A stretch of DNA of 64,000 nucleotides from Stenotrophomonas sp. SY1 (GCF_021202945.1 NZ_JAJOYR010000001.1:1116001-1180000); one strand, 5' to 3'. Numbered from the stretch's first letter, positions 8,237 through 19,352 are shown. Program-made: numbers and translations. The notes: a model not told the origin generated them from the sequence alone.

Positions 8237-9285
8237 AGCGCCTGTTGTTGTGGACGATGCTGTGGTTGCTGGCCGCACCAGCCGCAGCGGCGCCGGGAGA
8301 TGTGCAGCGTTTCCCTGCCCGGACGGCAACGCCCAATGCGCAGCTGCGCATCCACGGCACGACCGACATCGAAGTGTTCGCGATGGTGGTGGCCGACTAC
8401 CAGCGGCTTAATCCGGGCACCGAGGTAGTGTACGAGGACATCATCACCCAGGACCTGCATGCGCGTTTCCTGCGTGACCGTAACGGACCGGCGTCGCCGG
8501 ACCTGCTGATTTCCAGTGGCATGGACCTGCAGACCAAACTGGTCAACGATGGCTATGCATTGCCGCACCAGTCGGCCATGACCGATGCCGTGCCGAGCTG
8601 GGCGCAGTGGCGCCATGAAGCCTACGGGATCAGCTACGAGCCGGTGACCATCGTCTACAACACCCGCACGCTGCCCGCGGGCAAGGTGCCGCATACGCGC
8701 CGGCAACTGCTGGAGTTGCTGCGCGCCGAAGGTGCGCCCTTACGCGGCAAGGTGGGCACCTACGACATCGAGCGCAGCAGCGTGGGTTATCTGCTGGCAA
8801 CACAGGACGCGCATCGCGGCAGCATTGCCGGTGCCTTGCTGGCTGCGTTGGGGGACAACGGCGTGCTGCGGGAGGAGCGCACCGGCGTGCTGCTGGACAA
8901 GGTCAGCAGCGGTGAGTTGTCGCTTGCTTACAACGTGCTGGGTTCGTATGCGCAGGCGCGCATCGATGCCGGCGCACCGCTGGGCATTGTCGAGCCGGAG
9001 GACTACACGCTGGTGGTGCTGCGCACGGCGGTGATCCCACGCAGCAGCCGCAACCAGAGCGAAGCCCGTCGATTCCTGGATTACCTGTTGTCACCGCGCG
9101 GTCAGCAGGTGTTGTCGCGCGAGGCGCGGCTGATGCCGATCATCGGCAGTGCCGGGCGCGAAAGCACGCCCGGTCGCAATCGCCGGCCGATCCTGCTTGG
9201 TCCGGGTTTGCTGGTCTATCTGGATGCGCTCAAGCGCCGCCAGTTCATCGATGCGTGGCGCAGCAGCGTTGAACCTGCGCGTTAG
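8233..9285 (+). CDS. Periplasmic solute-binding protein of the Tct locus
   Basis: A 350-aa secreted protein with signal peptide MKRLLLWTMLWLLAAPAAAAP. It has the fold signature of extracellular solute-binding proteins of the Fe/thiosulfate-like group: IHGTTDIEVFAMVVADYQR, LLISSGMDLQTKLVNDGYA and EAYGISYEPVTIVYNT. Its start overlaps the kinase stop by ATGA, and no permease or ATPase gene is nearby. An orphan binding protein translationally coupled to a sensor kinase suggests it presents ligand to the kinase rather than to an ABC transporter; that role is inferred. The stop at 9285 is followed by a repeat and then a terminator. Confidence 0.75.
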   Translation: MKRLLLWTMLWLLAAPAAAAPGDVQRFPARTATPNAQLRIHGTTDIEVFAMVVADYQRLNPGTEVVYEDIITQDLHARFLRDRNGPASPDLLISSGMDLQTKLVNDGYALPHQSAMTDAVPSWAQWRHEAYGISYEPVTIVYNTRTLPAGKVPHTRRQLLELLRAEGAPLRGKVGTYDIERSSVGYLLATQDAHRGSIAGALLAALGDNGVLREERTGVLLDKVSSGELSLAYNVLGSYAQARIDAGAPLGIVEPEDYTLVVLRTAVIPRSSRNQSEARRFLDYLLSPRGQQVLSREARLMPIIGSAGRESTPGRNRRPILLGPGLLVYLDALKRRQFIDAWRSSVEPAR

Positions 9286-9361
9286 CAGGTAGAGCGCAAC
9301 CACGCTGCGCTGGGGCAACACCGGCAACGTCACCGCCGAGCATGGCTCGGCGCTGACGTTG
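9286..9361. repeat. Palindromic repeats (degenerate GTAG element and long hairpin)
   Basis: Just after the binding-protein stop is GTAG followed by AGCGCA...TGCGCT, like a SMAG-type repeat. Next, 9325-9361 forms a long hairpin: CAACGTCA pairs with TGACGTTG and, inside, GCCGAGC pairs with GCTCGGC around a 3-nt loop, with one 2-nt mismatch. Confidence 0.55.
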
Positions 9362-9371
9362 GACAGAAAGC

Positions 9372-9399
9372 AAAACGCCGGGCATTGCCCGGCGTTTTT
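9372..9399. terminator. Bidirectional terminator between the Tct locus and glnS
   Basis: A stem ACGCCGGGC/GCCCGGCGT with ATT loop has an A-run (9372-9375) on its left and a T-run (9395-9399) on its right. It can therefore end both the plus-strand binding-protein transcript and the minus-strand glnS transcript, which converge here. Confidence 0.9.
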
Positions 9400-9415
9400 G
9401 TGCATCAGCGGCGTA

Positions 9416-11164
<1,749 letters not shown>

Positions 11165-11267
11165 TGGGGGCGCAGCGTTTTGAAATGATCGGCAAGTTTA
11201 GCCGAGCTGGGCCCGGCCTGCCGCCGATGGGCCTATGCTGGGCGTCCCGCCCAATCCGCCCGCGCCC

Positions 11268-11936
11268 ATGAACCGCCCTGTCCTGGTGATCGGCAACAAG
11301 AACTATTCCTCCTGGTCGCTGCGGCCGTGGCTGCTGCTGCGGCATTTTGGCGTGGCTTTCGAGGAGGTTCGGCTGGCGCTGGATACCCCGGAATTCGCCA
11401 CCGAAGTCCGTCGTTACTCGCCAGCGGGCAAGGTGCCGGCATTGCAGGACGGTGCGCTGCAGCTGTGGGATTCGCTGGCCATCTGCGAATACGCCAACGA
11501 GCGCTGGCTCGGCGGGCGGGGCTGGCCGGCCGACCTGCGGCAGCGCGCGCTGGCCCGCGTGGCGGCGGCGGAGATGCATTCGGGCTTCGTCGCCCTGCGC
11601 ACCCAGCTGCCGATGAACAGCCGCCGCCAGCCGGATGGCTACCGCTGGGACGCCGCCGCGCAACGCGACATCGACCGCATCCAGGCGCTGTGGAGCGAGC
11701 TGCGCCGGGCCGAAGGCGGCGCAGGCCAGTTTCTCTTTGGCGATTTCGGCATCGTTGACGCCATGTTCGCGCCGGTTGCGGTGCGCTTTGACGGCTACGG
11801 CGTGGCCGTTGAGGGCGAGGCAGCTACCTACCTGCAAGCGCTGCTGGAGTTGCCGGCGCTGCGTGAATGGCGTGCGGCCGGCGCGGCTGAAACCGAGCAC
11901 GTGGCCGCCACCGACGCGCTGCGTAGCCCTGCCTGA
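11268..11936 (+). CDS. Glutathione S-transferase family protein
   Basis: A 222-aa soluble enzyme. The N-terminal thioredoxin-fold domain (LVIGNKNYSSWSLRPWLLL; SPAGKVPALQ; WDSLAICEYANE) contains the glutathione-binding 'VPAL' and 'DSLAI' elements. The C-terminal part is an all-helical GST domain including FGDFGIVDAMFAPV. This NKNYSSWS subgroup is widespread in proteobacteria and of unknown substrate. The ATG at 11268 aligns with the family start; an ATG at 11235 would add 11 unlikely residues (VPPNPPAP). It is divergent from glnS and is followed 20 nt later by a DUF2007 gene, so probably first in a four-gene unit. Confidence 0.85.
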   Translation: MNRPVLVIGNKNYSSWSLRPWLLLRHFGVAFEEVRLALDTPEFATEVRRYSPAGKVPALQDGALQLWDSLAICEYANERWLGGRGWPADLRQRALARVAAAEMHSGFVALRTQLPMNSRRQPDGYRWDAAAQRDIDRIQALWSELRRAEGGAGQFLFGDFGIVDAMFAPVAVRFDGYGVAVEGEAATYLQALLELPALREWRAAGAAETEHVAATDALRSPA

Positions 11937-11955
11937 ATGAACCGAGGAGAAAGCG

Positions 11956-12222
11956 ATGCAGCTGGTCTACCAGACAAACAACCTGTTCGACGCACATCTG
12001 GTCAAGCATGCGCTGGAGGACGCGGGCATCCCGGCCTTCGTATTCGGTGAATCCCTGCTGGGGGCGGGTGGCGAGCTGCCGTTGTTCGGGCTGCTGCGGG
12101 TGTGTGTGCCGGACAGCGCCAAGCCGTTGGCCGATGACGTCGTCGCTGGCCTGGACTTGGACGCAGGGCCGGTCGACCCCATTTCAGATGACGATGAAGC
12201 GCCGGGCCTGTTGCCTGCGTGA
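11956..12222 (+). CDS. DUF2007 domain protein
   Basis: An 88-aa protein. The body ([47 protein letters not shown]) fits DUF2007, a small family called 'putative signal-transducing' without experimental proof. The acidic tail follows no known motif. A good ribosome-binding site (GAGGAG) sits upstream. It lies between a GST gene and msrA with short spacing, suggesting co-expression with a thiol/oxidative-stress group. Confidence 0.75.
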   Translation: MQLVYQTNNLFDAHLVKHALEDAGIPAFVFGESLLGAGGELPLFGLLRVCVPDSAKPLADDVVAGLDLDAGPVDPISDDDEAPGLLPA

Positions 12223-12233
12223 GGAGAGCGGAC

Positions 12234-12905
12234 ATGTTGGGAATCGGCCAGGGGCTGTTGGGTATCGGTGCGTTCAAGCAGCGGCTGCCGCGCCCGGAAG
12301 AAGCGCTGCCGGGGCGTGATGCGCCGCTGCCGCTGCACAACGTGCATTTCGTCAACGGCCAGCCATTGCAGGCCGACTTCACCGGGCTGCAGGTACTGGA
12401 CGTGGGGCTGGGCTGCTTCTGGGGCGCCGAACGCAAGTTCTGGCAGTTGCCGGGCGTGGTCACCACGGCGGTGGGTTACCAGGGCGGGGTCACCCCGAAT
12501 CCGACCTATGAGGAAGTGTGCTCCGGGCTCACCGGTCACACCGAAGTGGTGCGGGTGGTGTTCGACCCGGCGCAGGTGACGCTGGACACGGTGCTGCGCA
12601 CTTTCTGGGAGAACCACGATCCCACGCAGGGCATGCGCCAGGGCAACGACACCGGCACGCAGTACCGCTCTGCGATCTACTGCCATACGCAGGCGCAGTA
12701 CGACGCGGCGTTGGCCAGCCGCGATGCTTACCAGCAGCAACTGCGCGCGGCCGGTTATGGCGACATCACTACGGAAATCGCCTTTCCTGCACCGACGTTC
12801 TATTACGCCGAGGATTACCACCAGCAGTACCTGGCCAAGAATCCGAACGGTTACTGCGGCATTGGCGGCACCGGCGTGAGCTGCCCGATCGGGCTGGATG
12901 TCTGA
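12234..12905 (+). CDS. msrA: Peptide methionine sulfoxide reductase A
   Basis: A 223-aa enzyme that reduces methionine-S-sulfoxide in proteins using thioredoxin. The catalytic motif GCFWGAE is at about residue 61, followed by [35 protein letters not shown] and [11 protein letters not shown]. There is no fused MsrB. The start at 12234 has GGAGAG seven nt upstream; a GTG at 12219 inside the preceding gene is less likely. Its 3' end overlaps the flavodoxin-like gene by 8 nt. Confidence 0.93.
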   Translation: MLGIGQGLLGIGAFKQRLPRPEEALPGRDAPLPLHNVHFVNGQPLQADFTGLQVLDVGLGCFWGAERKFWQLPGVVTTAVGYQGGVTPNPTYEEVCSGLTGHTEVVRVVFDPAQVTLDTVLRTFWENHDPTQGMRQGNDTGTQYRSAIYCHTQAQYDAALASRDAYQQQLRAAGYGDITTEIAFPAPTFYYAEDYHQQYLAKNPNGYCGIGGTGVSCPIGLDV

Positions 12906-13419
12906 AGTGACTGCTGCCACGCCACGCCGCTTGCTGGTGGTGTGGCACAGCTTTACCGGTGCGACGCGCTCGATGGCGCAGGCACTGGTGGATGCGGCGC
13001 GTGAGGCCGGCGGCAACGGCTTGCAGATCGATCTGCTGCATGCGGCCGAGGCCGGGGCAGACGATGTGCTCGCCGCAGATGCGGTGGTGTTTGCTACGCC
13101 CGAGACGTTGGCATCGATCAGCGGCGCGATGAAGGATTTTTTCGACCGAAGCTATTACCCGCTGTTGGGGCGCTGCGAAGGCAAGCCTTATGCGTTGATG
13201 GTGTGCGCCGGTTCGGACGGACATCCGACGATTGCGCAGTTGCAGCGGATTGCCACGGGTTTGCGCATGCAAGAGGTGGCCGAGCCGATATTGGTGTGCA
13301 CGCATGCGCAGACAGCAGAGGCGATTGCGGCGGTGAAGCAGCTGCCCGAAGCGGAGTTGGAGCGTGCGCGCGAACTGGGCGCATTGCTCGCGGCAGGGCT
13401 GGAGTTGGGGATTTTCTAG
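12898..13419 (+). CDS. Flavodoxin-like NAD(P)H-dependent oxidoreductase
   Basis: A 173-aa protein with a flavodoxin-like fold. The FMN phosphate loop is [11 protein letters not shown], an '[19 protein letters not shown]' segment matches the flavin-ring loop, and a 'CAGSDGHPT' loop follows. It begins inside the msrA 3' end (8-nt overlap), so it is cotranslated with msrA. Specific electron acceptor unknown. The C-terminus is followed by a repeat island. Confidence 0.75.
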   Translation: MSEVTAATPRRLLVVWHSFTGATRSMAQALVDAAREAGGNGLQIDLLHAAEAGADDVLAADAVVFATPETLASISGAMKDFFDRSYYPLLGRCEGKPYALMVCAGSDGHPTIAQLQRIATGLRMQEVAEPILVCTHAQTAEAIAAVKQLPEAELERARELGALLAAGLELGIF

Positions 13420-13794
13420 CTTTGCTTCAAAGCCCTTCTCCCGCGTGCGGAAAAGGGGTGACGGCAAGCTTCTAACGAGCGAACGTCAAAAGCGCCCCCA
13501 TCCGCCCTACGGGCACCTCGCTCCGCGCCCCTGCCCAGCGCAGCGCGCTGGGCGTTCGGTCTTGTACGAGCCAGTGGCTCGTAAGCAACAAGCCCTCACC
13601 CCGCAGGCGGGAGAAGGGAGGTCGTCAGGCTTCTGCTTTGAGCCCCTCTCCCTCCGGGAGAGGGGGTGGGGAGAGGGTTCGGGCGAAGCCCGCTGAGATT
13701 GATTGGCACGCGGCTGCGTGCCTACCCTCATCCGCCCCTTCGAGGCACCTTCTCCCGGTGGGAGAAGGGGGGTGTTCCGAATCCTTGCGGTCGC
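13420..13794. repeat. Repeat island between the flavodoxin-like gene and transaldolase
   Basis: No gene is supported in this 375-nt gap. It holds a 67-nt block (13533-13599) identical to 29278-29344. That block contains two palindromes: CCCAGCGC with its complement, and ACGAGCCAGTGGCTCGT. There are also two CCTTCTCCC-type hairpins: 13643-13665 (10-bp stem, TCC loop) and 13747-13767 (9-bp stem, GGT loop). The last may act as terminator-like structure for the convergent transaldolase gene. Confidence 0.7.
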
Positions 13795-14760
13795 TTACTT
13801 GCCCAATTCATCGGCAATGCGTTGACGCAGCGTCTGCAGATCCTTGGCAAACGCATCGATGCCGGTCGCCAGCTTTTCAGTGGCCATCGGATCGGCGGCC
13901 AGGTCCGCGTCGAACTTCGCTTCATCAATCGCCGCGACATTCACCGCTTCGGCCGCACCGGCCACCAGCTTGCGCGGCAGTTCGCCGAAATCGGCGTCCA
14001 GCTTTTCCAGCAGGTCCGGCGAGATGGTCAGACGATCGCAGCCGGCCAGCGCTTCGATCTGCGCGGTCGAGCGGAACGAGGCGCCCATCACCACGGTCGG
14101 TGAACCACGGCGCTTGAACTCGGCGTACACGCCGCGCACGAACTGCACGCCCGGGTCTTCGTCGATGCTGGCCGGGGTCTGGCCGTTGGCCACGTACCAG
14201 TCCAGGATCCGTCCGACGAACGGCGAGATCAGGAACGCGCCGGCTTCCGAGCAGGCCAGCGCCTGGGTCGGGTTGAAGATCAGCGTCAGGTTGCAGTCGA
14301 TGCCCTCGGCCTGCAGCACGCGGGCCGCTTCCACGCCGGCCCAGGTGGCGGCGATCTTGATCAGCACCTTGCTGCGCGGCACGCCGGCCGCTTCGTACAT
14401 GGCGATGAACTCGCGCGCCTTGGCAATCGTCGCTGCGGTGTTGTGCGCCTGGTCGGCGTCCACCTCGGTGGACACGCGGCCGGGCACCAGCTCGGCCAGC
14501 ATCGCGCCGACGCCAACGGTCAGGCGATCAACCACGGCGTTGGCGACGTCCTGCACGTCACCGGATTGGGTACGGCCCCACTGCAGCTCGCGCTCGATCA
14601 GGCCGGCGTACACCGGCAGGTCGAGCGCCTTCTTCACCAGCGTGGGGTTGGTGGTGCAGTCCACCGGGCGCAGGCGCTTGATGGCGTCGTAGTCACCGGT
14701 GTCGGCGACGACGACGGACAGTTCGCGCAGCTGGGCGAGCTTGGAGGGGGCCTGGGTCAT
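13795..14760 (-). CDS. tal: Transaldolase
   Basis: A 321-aa TalB-type enzyme of the non-oxidative pentose phosphate pathway, moving a dihydroxyacetone unit between sugar phosphates. The Schiff-base lysine lies in [12 protein letters not shown]. Other family blocks are [47 protein letters not shown] and [10 protein letters not shown]. Full length for the family. It is followed upstream (higher coordinates) by rnk at 36 nt, so the two may share a transcript. Confidence 0.95.
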   Translation of the reverse strand: MTQAPSKLAQLRELSVVVADTGDYDAIKRLRPVDCTTNPTLVKKALDLPVYAGLIERELQWGRTQSGDVQDVANAVVDRLTVGVGAMLAELVPGRVSTEVDADQAHNTAATIAKAREFIAMYEAAGVPRSKVLIKIAATWAGVEAARVLQAEGIDCNLTLIFNPTQALACSEAGAFLISPFVGRILDWYVANGQTPASIDEDPGVQFVRGVYAEFKRRGSPTVVMGASFRSTAQIEALAGCDRLTISPDLLEKLDADFGELPRKLVAGAAEAVNVAAIDEAKFDADLAADPMATEKLATGIDAFAKDLQTLRQRIADELGK

Positions 14761-14796
14761 TGCATGGTCCTGTGCAGCGGTGCCGGCGCGGTGCGC

Positions 14797-15225
14797 TCAG
14801 CGGTGGAGGTCGCCAGCGGCTTCGGGCTGGTAATGGACGGCGGTCACGCGCAGGCGCAGCTGACGGCCACCGGGTGCGGTCCAGTCGATGGTCTGGCCGA
14901 CCGACAGGCCCAGCAGGGCGCTACCGACCGGTGCCAGCACGGACACGCGGCCCTTGTCGAAATCCGCTTCGTGCGGATAGACCAGGGTCAGGGAATGCTT
15001 TTCGTTGTGCAGCTCGTCTTCGCAGTCCACGCGCGAATGCATGGTGACGATGCCAGCGGGGATTTCTTCCGGCGGCAGCACCTGCGCACGTTCCAGCTCC
15101 TGGGACAGGGCGACGGCGGCCGGGTGCCGGCTCAGGGCCGGGGAGTCGAGCAGGGCTTCAAGGCGGGCCATGTCGCGGGTGGAAACGATGATTGAGGGGG
15201 GAAGACCGCTTTGGCTGGTCGTCAT
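14797..15225 (-). CDS. rnk: Rnk-type regulator of nucleoside diphosphate kinase (GreA/B C-terminal fold)
   Basis: A 142-aa protein. The N-terminal half (SIIVSTRDMARLEALLD) and the GreA/GreB-like C-terminal half (VTLVYPHEAD-type stretch SLTLVYPHEADFDKGRVSVLAPVGSALLG) match Rnk, an RNA-polymerase-secondary-channel-related protein. The start at 15225 has AAGGAA nine nt upstream. A minus-strand terminator lies just upstream, so it should have its own promoter close by, or be read only by leakage from oxyR. Confidence 0.8.
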   Translation of the reverse strand: MTTSQSGLPPSIIVSTRDMARLEALLDSPALSRHPAAVALSQELERAQVLPPEEIPAGIVTMHSRVDCEDELHNEKHSLTLVYPHEADFDKGRVSVLAPVGSALLGLSVGQTIDWTAPGGRQLRLRVTAVHYQPEAAGDLHR

Positions 15226-15244
15226 TGGATGTTCCTTATCTGTT

Positions 15245-15283
15245 GAAAAAACAAGCAAAAGGCGACGCCTTGTCGGCGTCGCC
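15245..15283 (-). terminator. Minus-strand terminator upstream of rnk
   Basis: A 9-bp stem GGCGACGCC/GGCGTCGCC with 5-nt loop is followed, reading the minus strand, by TTTTGCTTGTTTTTT. It is placed to end transcription arriving from oxyR, 240 nt away. Confidence 0.8.
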
Positions 15284-15401
15284 CGGGCACTATTGTGCAG
15301 GTCTCGAGGGCCGGAAGCGACCCTGTTCCGATGATGGGGCCGGTCAGGGCCGGATGCAATGTGGGGGGAGGGAGTGTTCAGGTTGCCTGCCCCGTGAAAA
15401 G

Positions 15402-15450
15402 CACCCCTCCCCAACTCTCCCCTTCGCCTTCGGCGCAAGGGAGGGGGCGG
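15402..15450. repeat. CCCTCCC-type palindromic repeat
   Basis: One copy, in inverted orientation, of the imperfect palindrome also seen at about 50-95, 52193-52240 and 52403-52448. It lies in the 305-nt gap between rnk and oxyR, which otherwise holds only the terminator above. Confidence 0.55.
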
Positions 15451-15530
15451 TTCTGCTTAACCTGCCGGATCGTTGCGAATGCGGCTTCTCCCCGACTCGC
15501 GCCGAAGGTCGGGGAGGGCTCAGCTGGGGA

Positions 15531-16463
15531 TCAAACCTGCGGCCTGACCGACTCCTGGCCCGCTTCCAGCAAGCCGCTGGGGAGCTGCCTGAACAGCTCG
15601 GCCAACTGCTCCAGGAAGGCCCCCATCGCCGAGCTGCGGCGCCAGATCATGGCGATGCGGCGGTTCGGATGCGGGTTGCCCTGGAAGGGGATCAGCTGGA
15701 TGTTCTGCGAACGTGCCACCGGCGGCTTCACCGCCAGCATCGGCAGCAGGGTCACGCCTACATTGGCTGCGACCATCTGTCGCAGGGTTTCCAGGCTGGT
15801 GGCCTGGAATTCGGACTTCTCCAGCGCACCGGCCAGGTGGCAGACATCCAGGGCCTGGTCGCGCAGGCAATGGCCATCCTGCAACAGCAGCAGGCGCTGG
15901 TTGGAAAGGTCGTCCATGGTCAGCGCCGCATGCGCGGTGAGCGGGTGGCCTTCCGGCGCGGCCAGGACGAACGGCTCTTCGAACAGGAACTCGGTATGCA
16001 GCTGGTCGTCATTGATCGGCAGGGCCAGCAGTGCCGCGTCGAGCTGGCCGTTGCGCAGCTGCGCCATCAGCACGTCGCTTTTTTCTTCGACCAGCAGCAT
16101 CTCCAGCTGCGGGAAGCGCTGACGGATGGCCGGCACAACATGCGGCAGCAGGTACGGGCCAAGGGTGGGGAAGATGCCAAGGCGCACGGTGCCGGCTTCC
16201 GGGTCGCGGCTGCGGCGGGCGGCTTCCTTCATCTGTTCCACTTCGGCAATGATGCCGCGCGCGCGCGCGGCTGCTTCGCGCCCGGCCGGGGTCAGCATCA
16301 CCTTGCGCGGTGCGCGTTCGACCAGCGGTACGCCCAGCTCGTCTTCCAGTTTCTTGATCTGAGTGGACAGCGTGGGCTGGCTGACGAAACAGGCAGCCGC
16401 CGCACGACCGAAGTGTTTGTGCTCGGCCAGCGCTACCAGGTATTTCAGGTCACGTAGGTTCAC
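15531..16463 (-). CDS. oxyR: Hydrogen-peroxide-sensing transcriptional regulator OxyR
   Basis: A 310-aa LysR-family regulator. The N-terminal helix-turn-helix is LVALAEHKHFGRAAAACFVSQPTLS. The effector domain carries the redox cysteines at exactly 199 and 208 in GHCLRDQALDVC, which form the peroxide-induced disulfide in OxyR. It lies downstream of ahpF and ahpC on the same strand, the arrangement known from Xanthomonas, and should activate ahpC through the sites at 19108-19170. A 249-nt repeat-bearing gap separates it from ahpF, so it may also have its own promoter. Confidence 0.95.
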   Translation of the reverse strand: MNLRDLKYLVALAEHKHFGRAAAACFVSQPTLSTQIKKLEDELGVPLVERAPRKVMLTPAGREAAARARGIIAEVEQMKEAARRSRDPEAGTVRLGIFPTLGPYLLPHVVPAIRQRFPQLEMLLVEEKSDVLMAQLRNGQLDAALLALPINDDQLHTEFLFEEPFVLAAPEGHPLTAHAALTMDDLSNQRLLLLQDGHCLRDQALDVCHLAGALEKSEFQATSLETLRQMVAANVGVTLLPMLAVKPPVARSQNIQLIPFQGNPHPNRRIAMIWRRSSAMGAFLEQLAELFRQLPSGLLEAGQESVRPQV

Positions 16464-16493
16464 GGCGTACTCCGGTCAGGCGTCCGAGTGTTT

Positions 16494-16697
16494 CCTTCTC
16501 CCTGCGGGAGAAGGTGCCCCGAAGGGGCGGATGAGGGTGCGAGCGACGTTCACTGGCCTCAGTCTGCACGAGGCTTCGACCTTACCCTCAACCCAACCTC
16601 CGCTCCGCGCCCCGGCCCCGCGCTGACGCGGGGGCGTTGGTGAGGCAGCGAAGCGGTGGTTCGTAAACTGCCCCTCTCACTCCGCAGGGAGAGGGGC
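16494..16697. repeat. Hairpin repeats between oxyR and ahpF
   Basis: The gap contains a CCTTCTCCC hairpin (16494-16514, loop TGC) and a longer-loop one (CCCCTCTC 16671-16678 with GAGAGGGG 16689-16696). Both belong to the hairpin family also seen at 13643, 13747 and 29529. No gene is supported here. Confidence 0.6.
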
Positions 16698-16712
16698 TTT
16701 ATCCCGCAGCTT

Positions 16713-18308
16713 TCAGGCGGTTTCAGCAACTTCGGCCTTCGCAACAGCCGGCACCGAACTGCGGATCAGGTGATCAAACGCGCTCAGTGCGGCGGTCGAG
16801 CCGGCGCCCATGGCGATGATGATCTGCTTGTACGGCACCGTGGTGCAGTCACCGGCGGCAAACACGCCCGGCACGTTGGTCTGGCCACGGTCGTCGATGA
16901 TGATCTCGCCACGGTTGCTCAGCGCCACCGTGTCGCGCAGCCACTCGGTGTTCGGCAGCAGGCCGATCTGCACGAAGATGCCTTCCAGCTCGACGCGATG
17001 CGAATCGCCACCGACGCGGTCGGTGTAGACGATGCCGTTGACCTTCTGGCCGTCGCCCAGCACTTCGGTGGTCTGCGCGTTGAGCACCACCTTCACGTTC
17101 GGCAGGCTGTGCAGCTTGGCCTGCAGCACCTGGTCGGCGCGCAGCTTGCTGTCGAACTCGAACACGGTGACGTGGCTGACGATGCCGGCCAGGTCGATCG
17201 CCGCTTCGATACCGGAGTTGCCGCCACCGATCACCGCCACGCGCTTGCCCTTGAACAGCGGGCCGTCGCAATGCGGGCAGTAGGCCACGCCCTTGTTGCG
17301 GTATTCGCTCTCGCCGGGCACGTTCATCTGCCTCCAGCGTGCGCCCGTGGACAGGATCACGGTCTTGGACTTCAGCGAGGCGCCGTTTTCCAGCTGCACT
17401 TCGACCAGGCCATCGGCACCGGCCGGCACCAGCTTGGTGGCGCGCTGCAGGTTCATGATGTCCACCTCGTACTCACGTACGTGGGCTTCCAGCGCGCTGG
17501 CCAGCTTCGGGCCTTCGGTGTGCTGCACCGAGATGAAGTTCTCGATGGCCATGGTGTCCAGCACCTGGCCGCCGAAACGCTCGGCCGCAACGCCGGTGCG
17601 GATGCCCTTGCGTGCAGCGTAGATCGCCGCCGCAGCGCCGGCCGGGCCACCGCCCACCACCAGCACGTCGAACGCATCCTTGGCCTTGATCTTCTCCGCA
17701 TCGCGGGCAGCGCTGCCGGTGTCGAGCTTGGCGACGATCTGCTCCAGGCTCATGCGGCCGGAATCGAACATCTGGCCACCCTGGAACACCATCGGCACCG
17801 CCATCACCTGGCGCTGCTCCACTTCCTGCTGGAAGGCACCGCCTTCGATCACGGTGGTGCGGATCTTCGGATTCACGATCGCCATCAATGCCAGCGCCTG
17901 GACCACGTCCGGGCAGTTGTGGCAGCTCAGCGACATGTAGACCTCGAAGTCGAAGTCCGCATCGATCGCCTTGATGCTGTCGATCACTTCCTCGGCCACC
18001 TTCGGCGGGTGACCGCCGGTCCACAGCAGGGTCAGTACCAGCGATTCGAATTCATGGCCCAGCGGCAGGCCGGCGAAACGCACGCCGTGGTCCTGGCCCT
18101 CACGGGCGACGACGAACGAGGGGCGGCGCGCATCGGTGCCGGCTGCATCCAGCGTGATCTTGCCGTTACCGGCTTCCACGATGTCGTCCAGCAGGCCACG
18201 CATTTCCTGGCCGGCGGCACTGTCATCGAGCGAGGCGATCAGGCGCAGCGGCTGACGCAGCAGGCCCATGTACTGCTGAAGCTGGGACTTGAGAGTGGCA
18301 TCCAACAT
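16713..18308 (-). CDS. ahpF: Alkyl hydroperoxide reductase subunit F
   Basis: A 531-aa flavoprotein disulfide reductase that passes electrons from NADH to AhpC. The N-terminal double-thioredoxin-like domain has redox centre SCHNCPD. An FAD domain follows ([19 protein letters not shown]), then the active CxxC in [12 protein letters not shown]-binding [14 protein letters not shown], and C-terminal FAD-contact [15 protein letters not shown]. The start at 18308 has GGAG seven nt upstream. It sits 185 nt after ahpC and before oxyR, an OxyR-controlled peroxide-defence cluster. Confidence 0.96.
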   Translation of the reverse strand: MLDATLKSQLQQYMGLLRQPLRLIASLDDSAAGQEMRGLLDDIVEAGNGKITLDAAGTDARRPSFVVAREGQDHGVRFAGLPLGHEFESLVLTLLWTGGHPPKVAEEVIDSIKAIDADFDFEVYMSLSCHNCPDVVQALALMAIVNPKIRTTVIEGGAFQQEVEQRQVMAVPMVFQGGQMFDSGRMSLEQIVAKLDTGSAARDAEKIKAKDAFDVLVVGGGPAGAAAAIYAARKGIRTGVAAERFGGQVLDTMAIENFISVQHTEGPKLASALEAHVREYEVDIMNLQRATKLVPAGADGLVEVQLENGASLKSKTVILSTGARWRQMNVPGESEYRNKGVAYCPHCDGPLFKGKRVAVIGGGNSGIEAAIDLAGIVSHVTVFEFDSKLRADQVLQAKLHSLPNVKVVLNAQTTEVLGDGQKVNGIVYTDRVGGDSHRVELEGIFVQIGLLPNTEWLRDTVALSNRGEIIIDDRGQTNVPGVFAAGDCTTVPYKQIIIAMGAGSTAALSAFDHLIRSSVPAVAKAEVAETA

Positions 18309-18493
18309 GGACAATCTCCGGTGTTGAGGCAAAGCGGGGGAGTGGCGCCGCTGCGGTGATGCGGGGCGCCGATAGAAGTAGGGGTGAACCGCAGCGGGCT
18401 GTTCGGCTTGCGGGCGCGTTGCTGGCTGGCATCAACACGCTGCGGTTCACCCCCACGCCCGCCGCGAAGGCGGGGTGGGAGTGCAGGTGCGGC

Positions 18494-19057
18494 TTAGATC
18501 TTGCCGACCAGGTCCAGCGACGGGGTCAGCGACTGGGCGCCTTCCTTCCACTTGGCCGGGCAAACCTGGTTCGGGTTGGCGGCGGTGAACTGGGCAGCCT
18601 TCAGCTTGCGCAGGGTCTCGGACACGTCACGGGCGATCTCGTTGGAGTGGATCTCCGCAGTCTTGATCACGCCTTCCGGGTTGATCACGAAGGTGCCACG
18701 CAGGGCCAAGCCTTCTTCCGGAATGTGCACGCCGAAAGCGTTGGTCAGCTGGTGGGTCGGGTCGCCGACCAGCGGGAACTTCGCCTTGCCCACGGCCGGC
18801 GAGGTTTCGTGCCACACCTTGTGCGAGAAGTGGGTGTCGGTGGTGACGATGTAGACCTCGGCGCCGGCCTTCTGGAACTCGGCATAGTTCTCGGCAGCGT
18901 CTTCGATCTCGGTCGGGCAGTTGAAGGTGAATGCGGCCGGCATGAAGATCAGGGTCGACCACTTGCCCTTCAGCGAAGCCTCGGTGACTTCAACGAACTT
19001 GCCGTTGTGGAACGCATTGACCTTGAACGGCTGAACCTGGGTGTTGATAAGAGACAT
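18494..19057 (-). CDS. ahpC: Alkyl hydroperoxide reductase subunit C (peroxiredoxin)
   Basis: A 187-aa typical 2-Cys peroxiredoxin. The peroxidatic Cys47 is in FTFNCPTEIED and the resolving Cys166 in QVCPAKW; the conserved peroxiredoxin blocks YIVTTDTHFSHKVWHE and GTFVINPEG are present. It reduces H2O2 and alkyl hydroperoxides and is recycled by AhpF. The residue before Cys47 is Asn where enteric AhpC has Val. The start at 19057 is preceded by AGAGGAAG. OxyR-like sites and a TATTAG -10 lie upstream. Confidence 0.96.
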   Translation of the reverse strand: MSLINTQVQPFKVNAFHNGKFVEVTEASLKGKWSTLIFMPAAFTFNCPTEIEDAAENYAEFQKAGAEVYIVTTDTHFSHKVWHETSPAVGKAKFPLVGDPTHQLTNAFGVHIPEEGLALRGTFVINPEGVIKTAEIHSNEIARDVSETLRKLKAAQFTAANPNQVCPAKWKEGAQSLTPSLDLVGKI

Positions 19058-19107
19058 GTAACTTCCTCTGGGTTGAAGGGGTGGGTGTGTGAACCTCGGA
19101 GGCAAGA

Positions 19108-19170
19108 CTAATAGGCAAAACCTAATAAGACAAATGAATTGGGTGCATTGAATCGATAGGCATCGGCTAT
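19108..19170 (-). promoter_or_regulatory. ahpC promoter region with OxyR-type ATAG-N7-CTAT motifs
   Basis: A perfect ATAG-N7-CTAT motif lies at 19156-19170 and an ATAG-N7-CTAA motif at 19111-19125. A weak half-match (ATGA-N7-GCAT, 19134-19148) sits 22 nt from the perfect one, the spacing expected in an OxyR tetramer site. The -10 candidate TATTAG (minus strand) is 19113-19108. OxyR recognises ATAG-N7-CTAT repeats. A third similar palindrome lies at 19262-19276. Confidence 0.55.
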
Positions 19171-19352
19171 CGTTAAGCCTCATGAGCCGGCGATATCCGC
19201 CTGTTCCGGGGTTCTCGCCGGGAATCGCGTATGAGGCCTTGGCAAAGCTGAATCATTTTGGATAGGCAGCGCTTATCCCGGCGGAGGTAGGCAGGGAGGG
19301 GCGCGGTGACTATCCTCGCCGTCCGGAACCATCCGCCAAGAGGTTTGTAGAA

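Noticed and set aside
12219..12905. Longer msrA starting at GTG 12219
   Set aside because: The ATG at 12234 has a well-spaced GGAGAG and the extra residues add nothing family-like.
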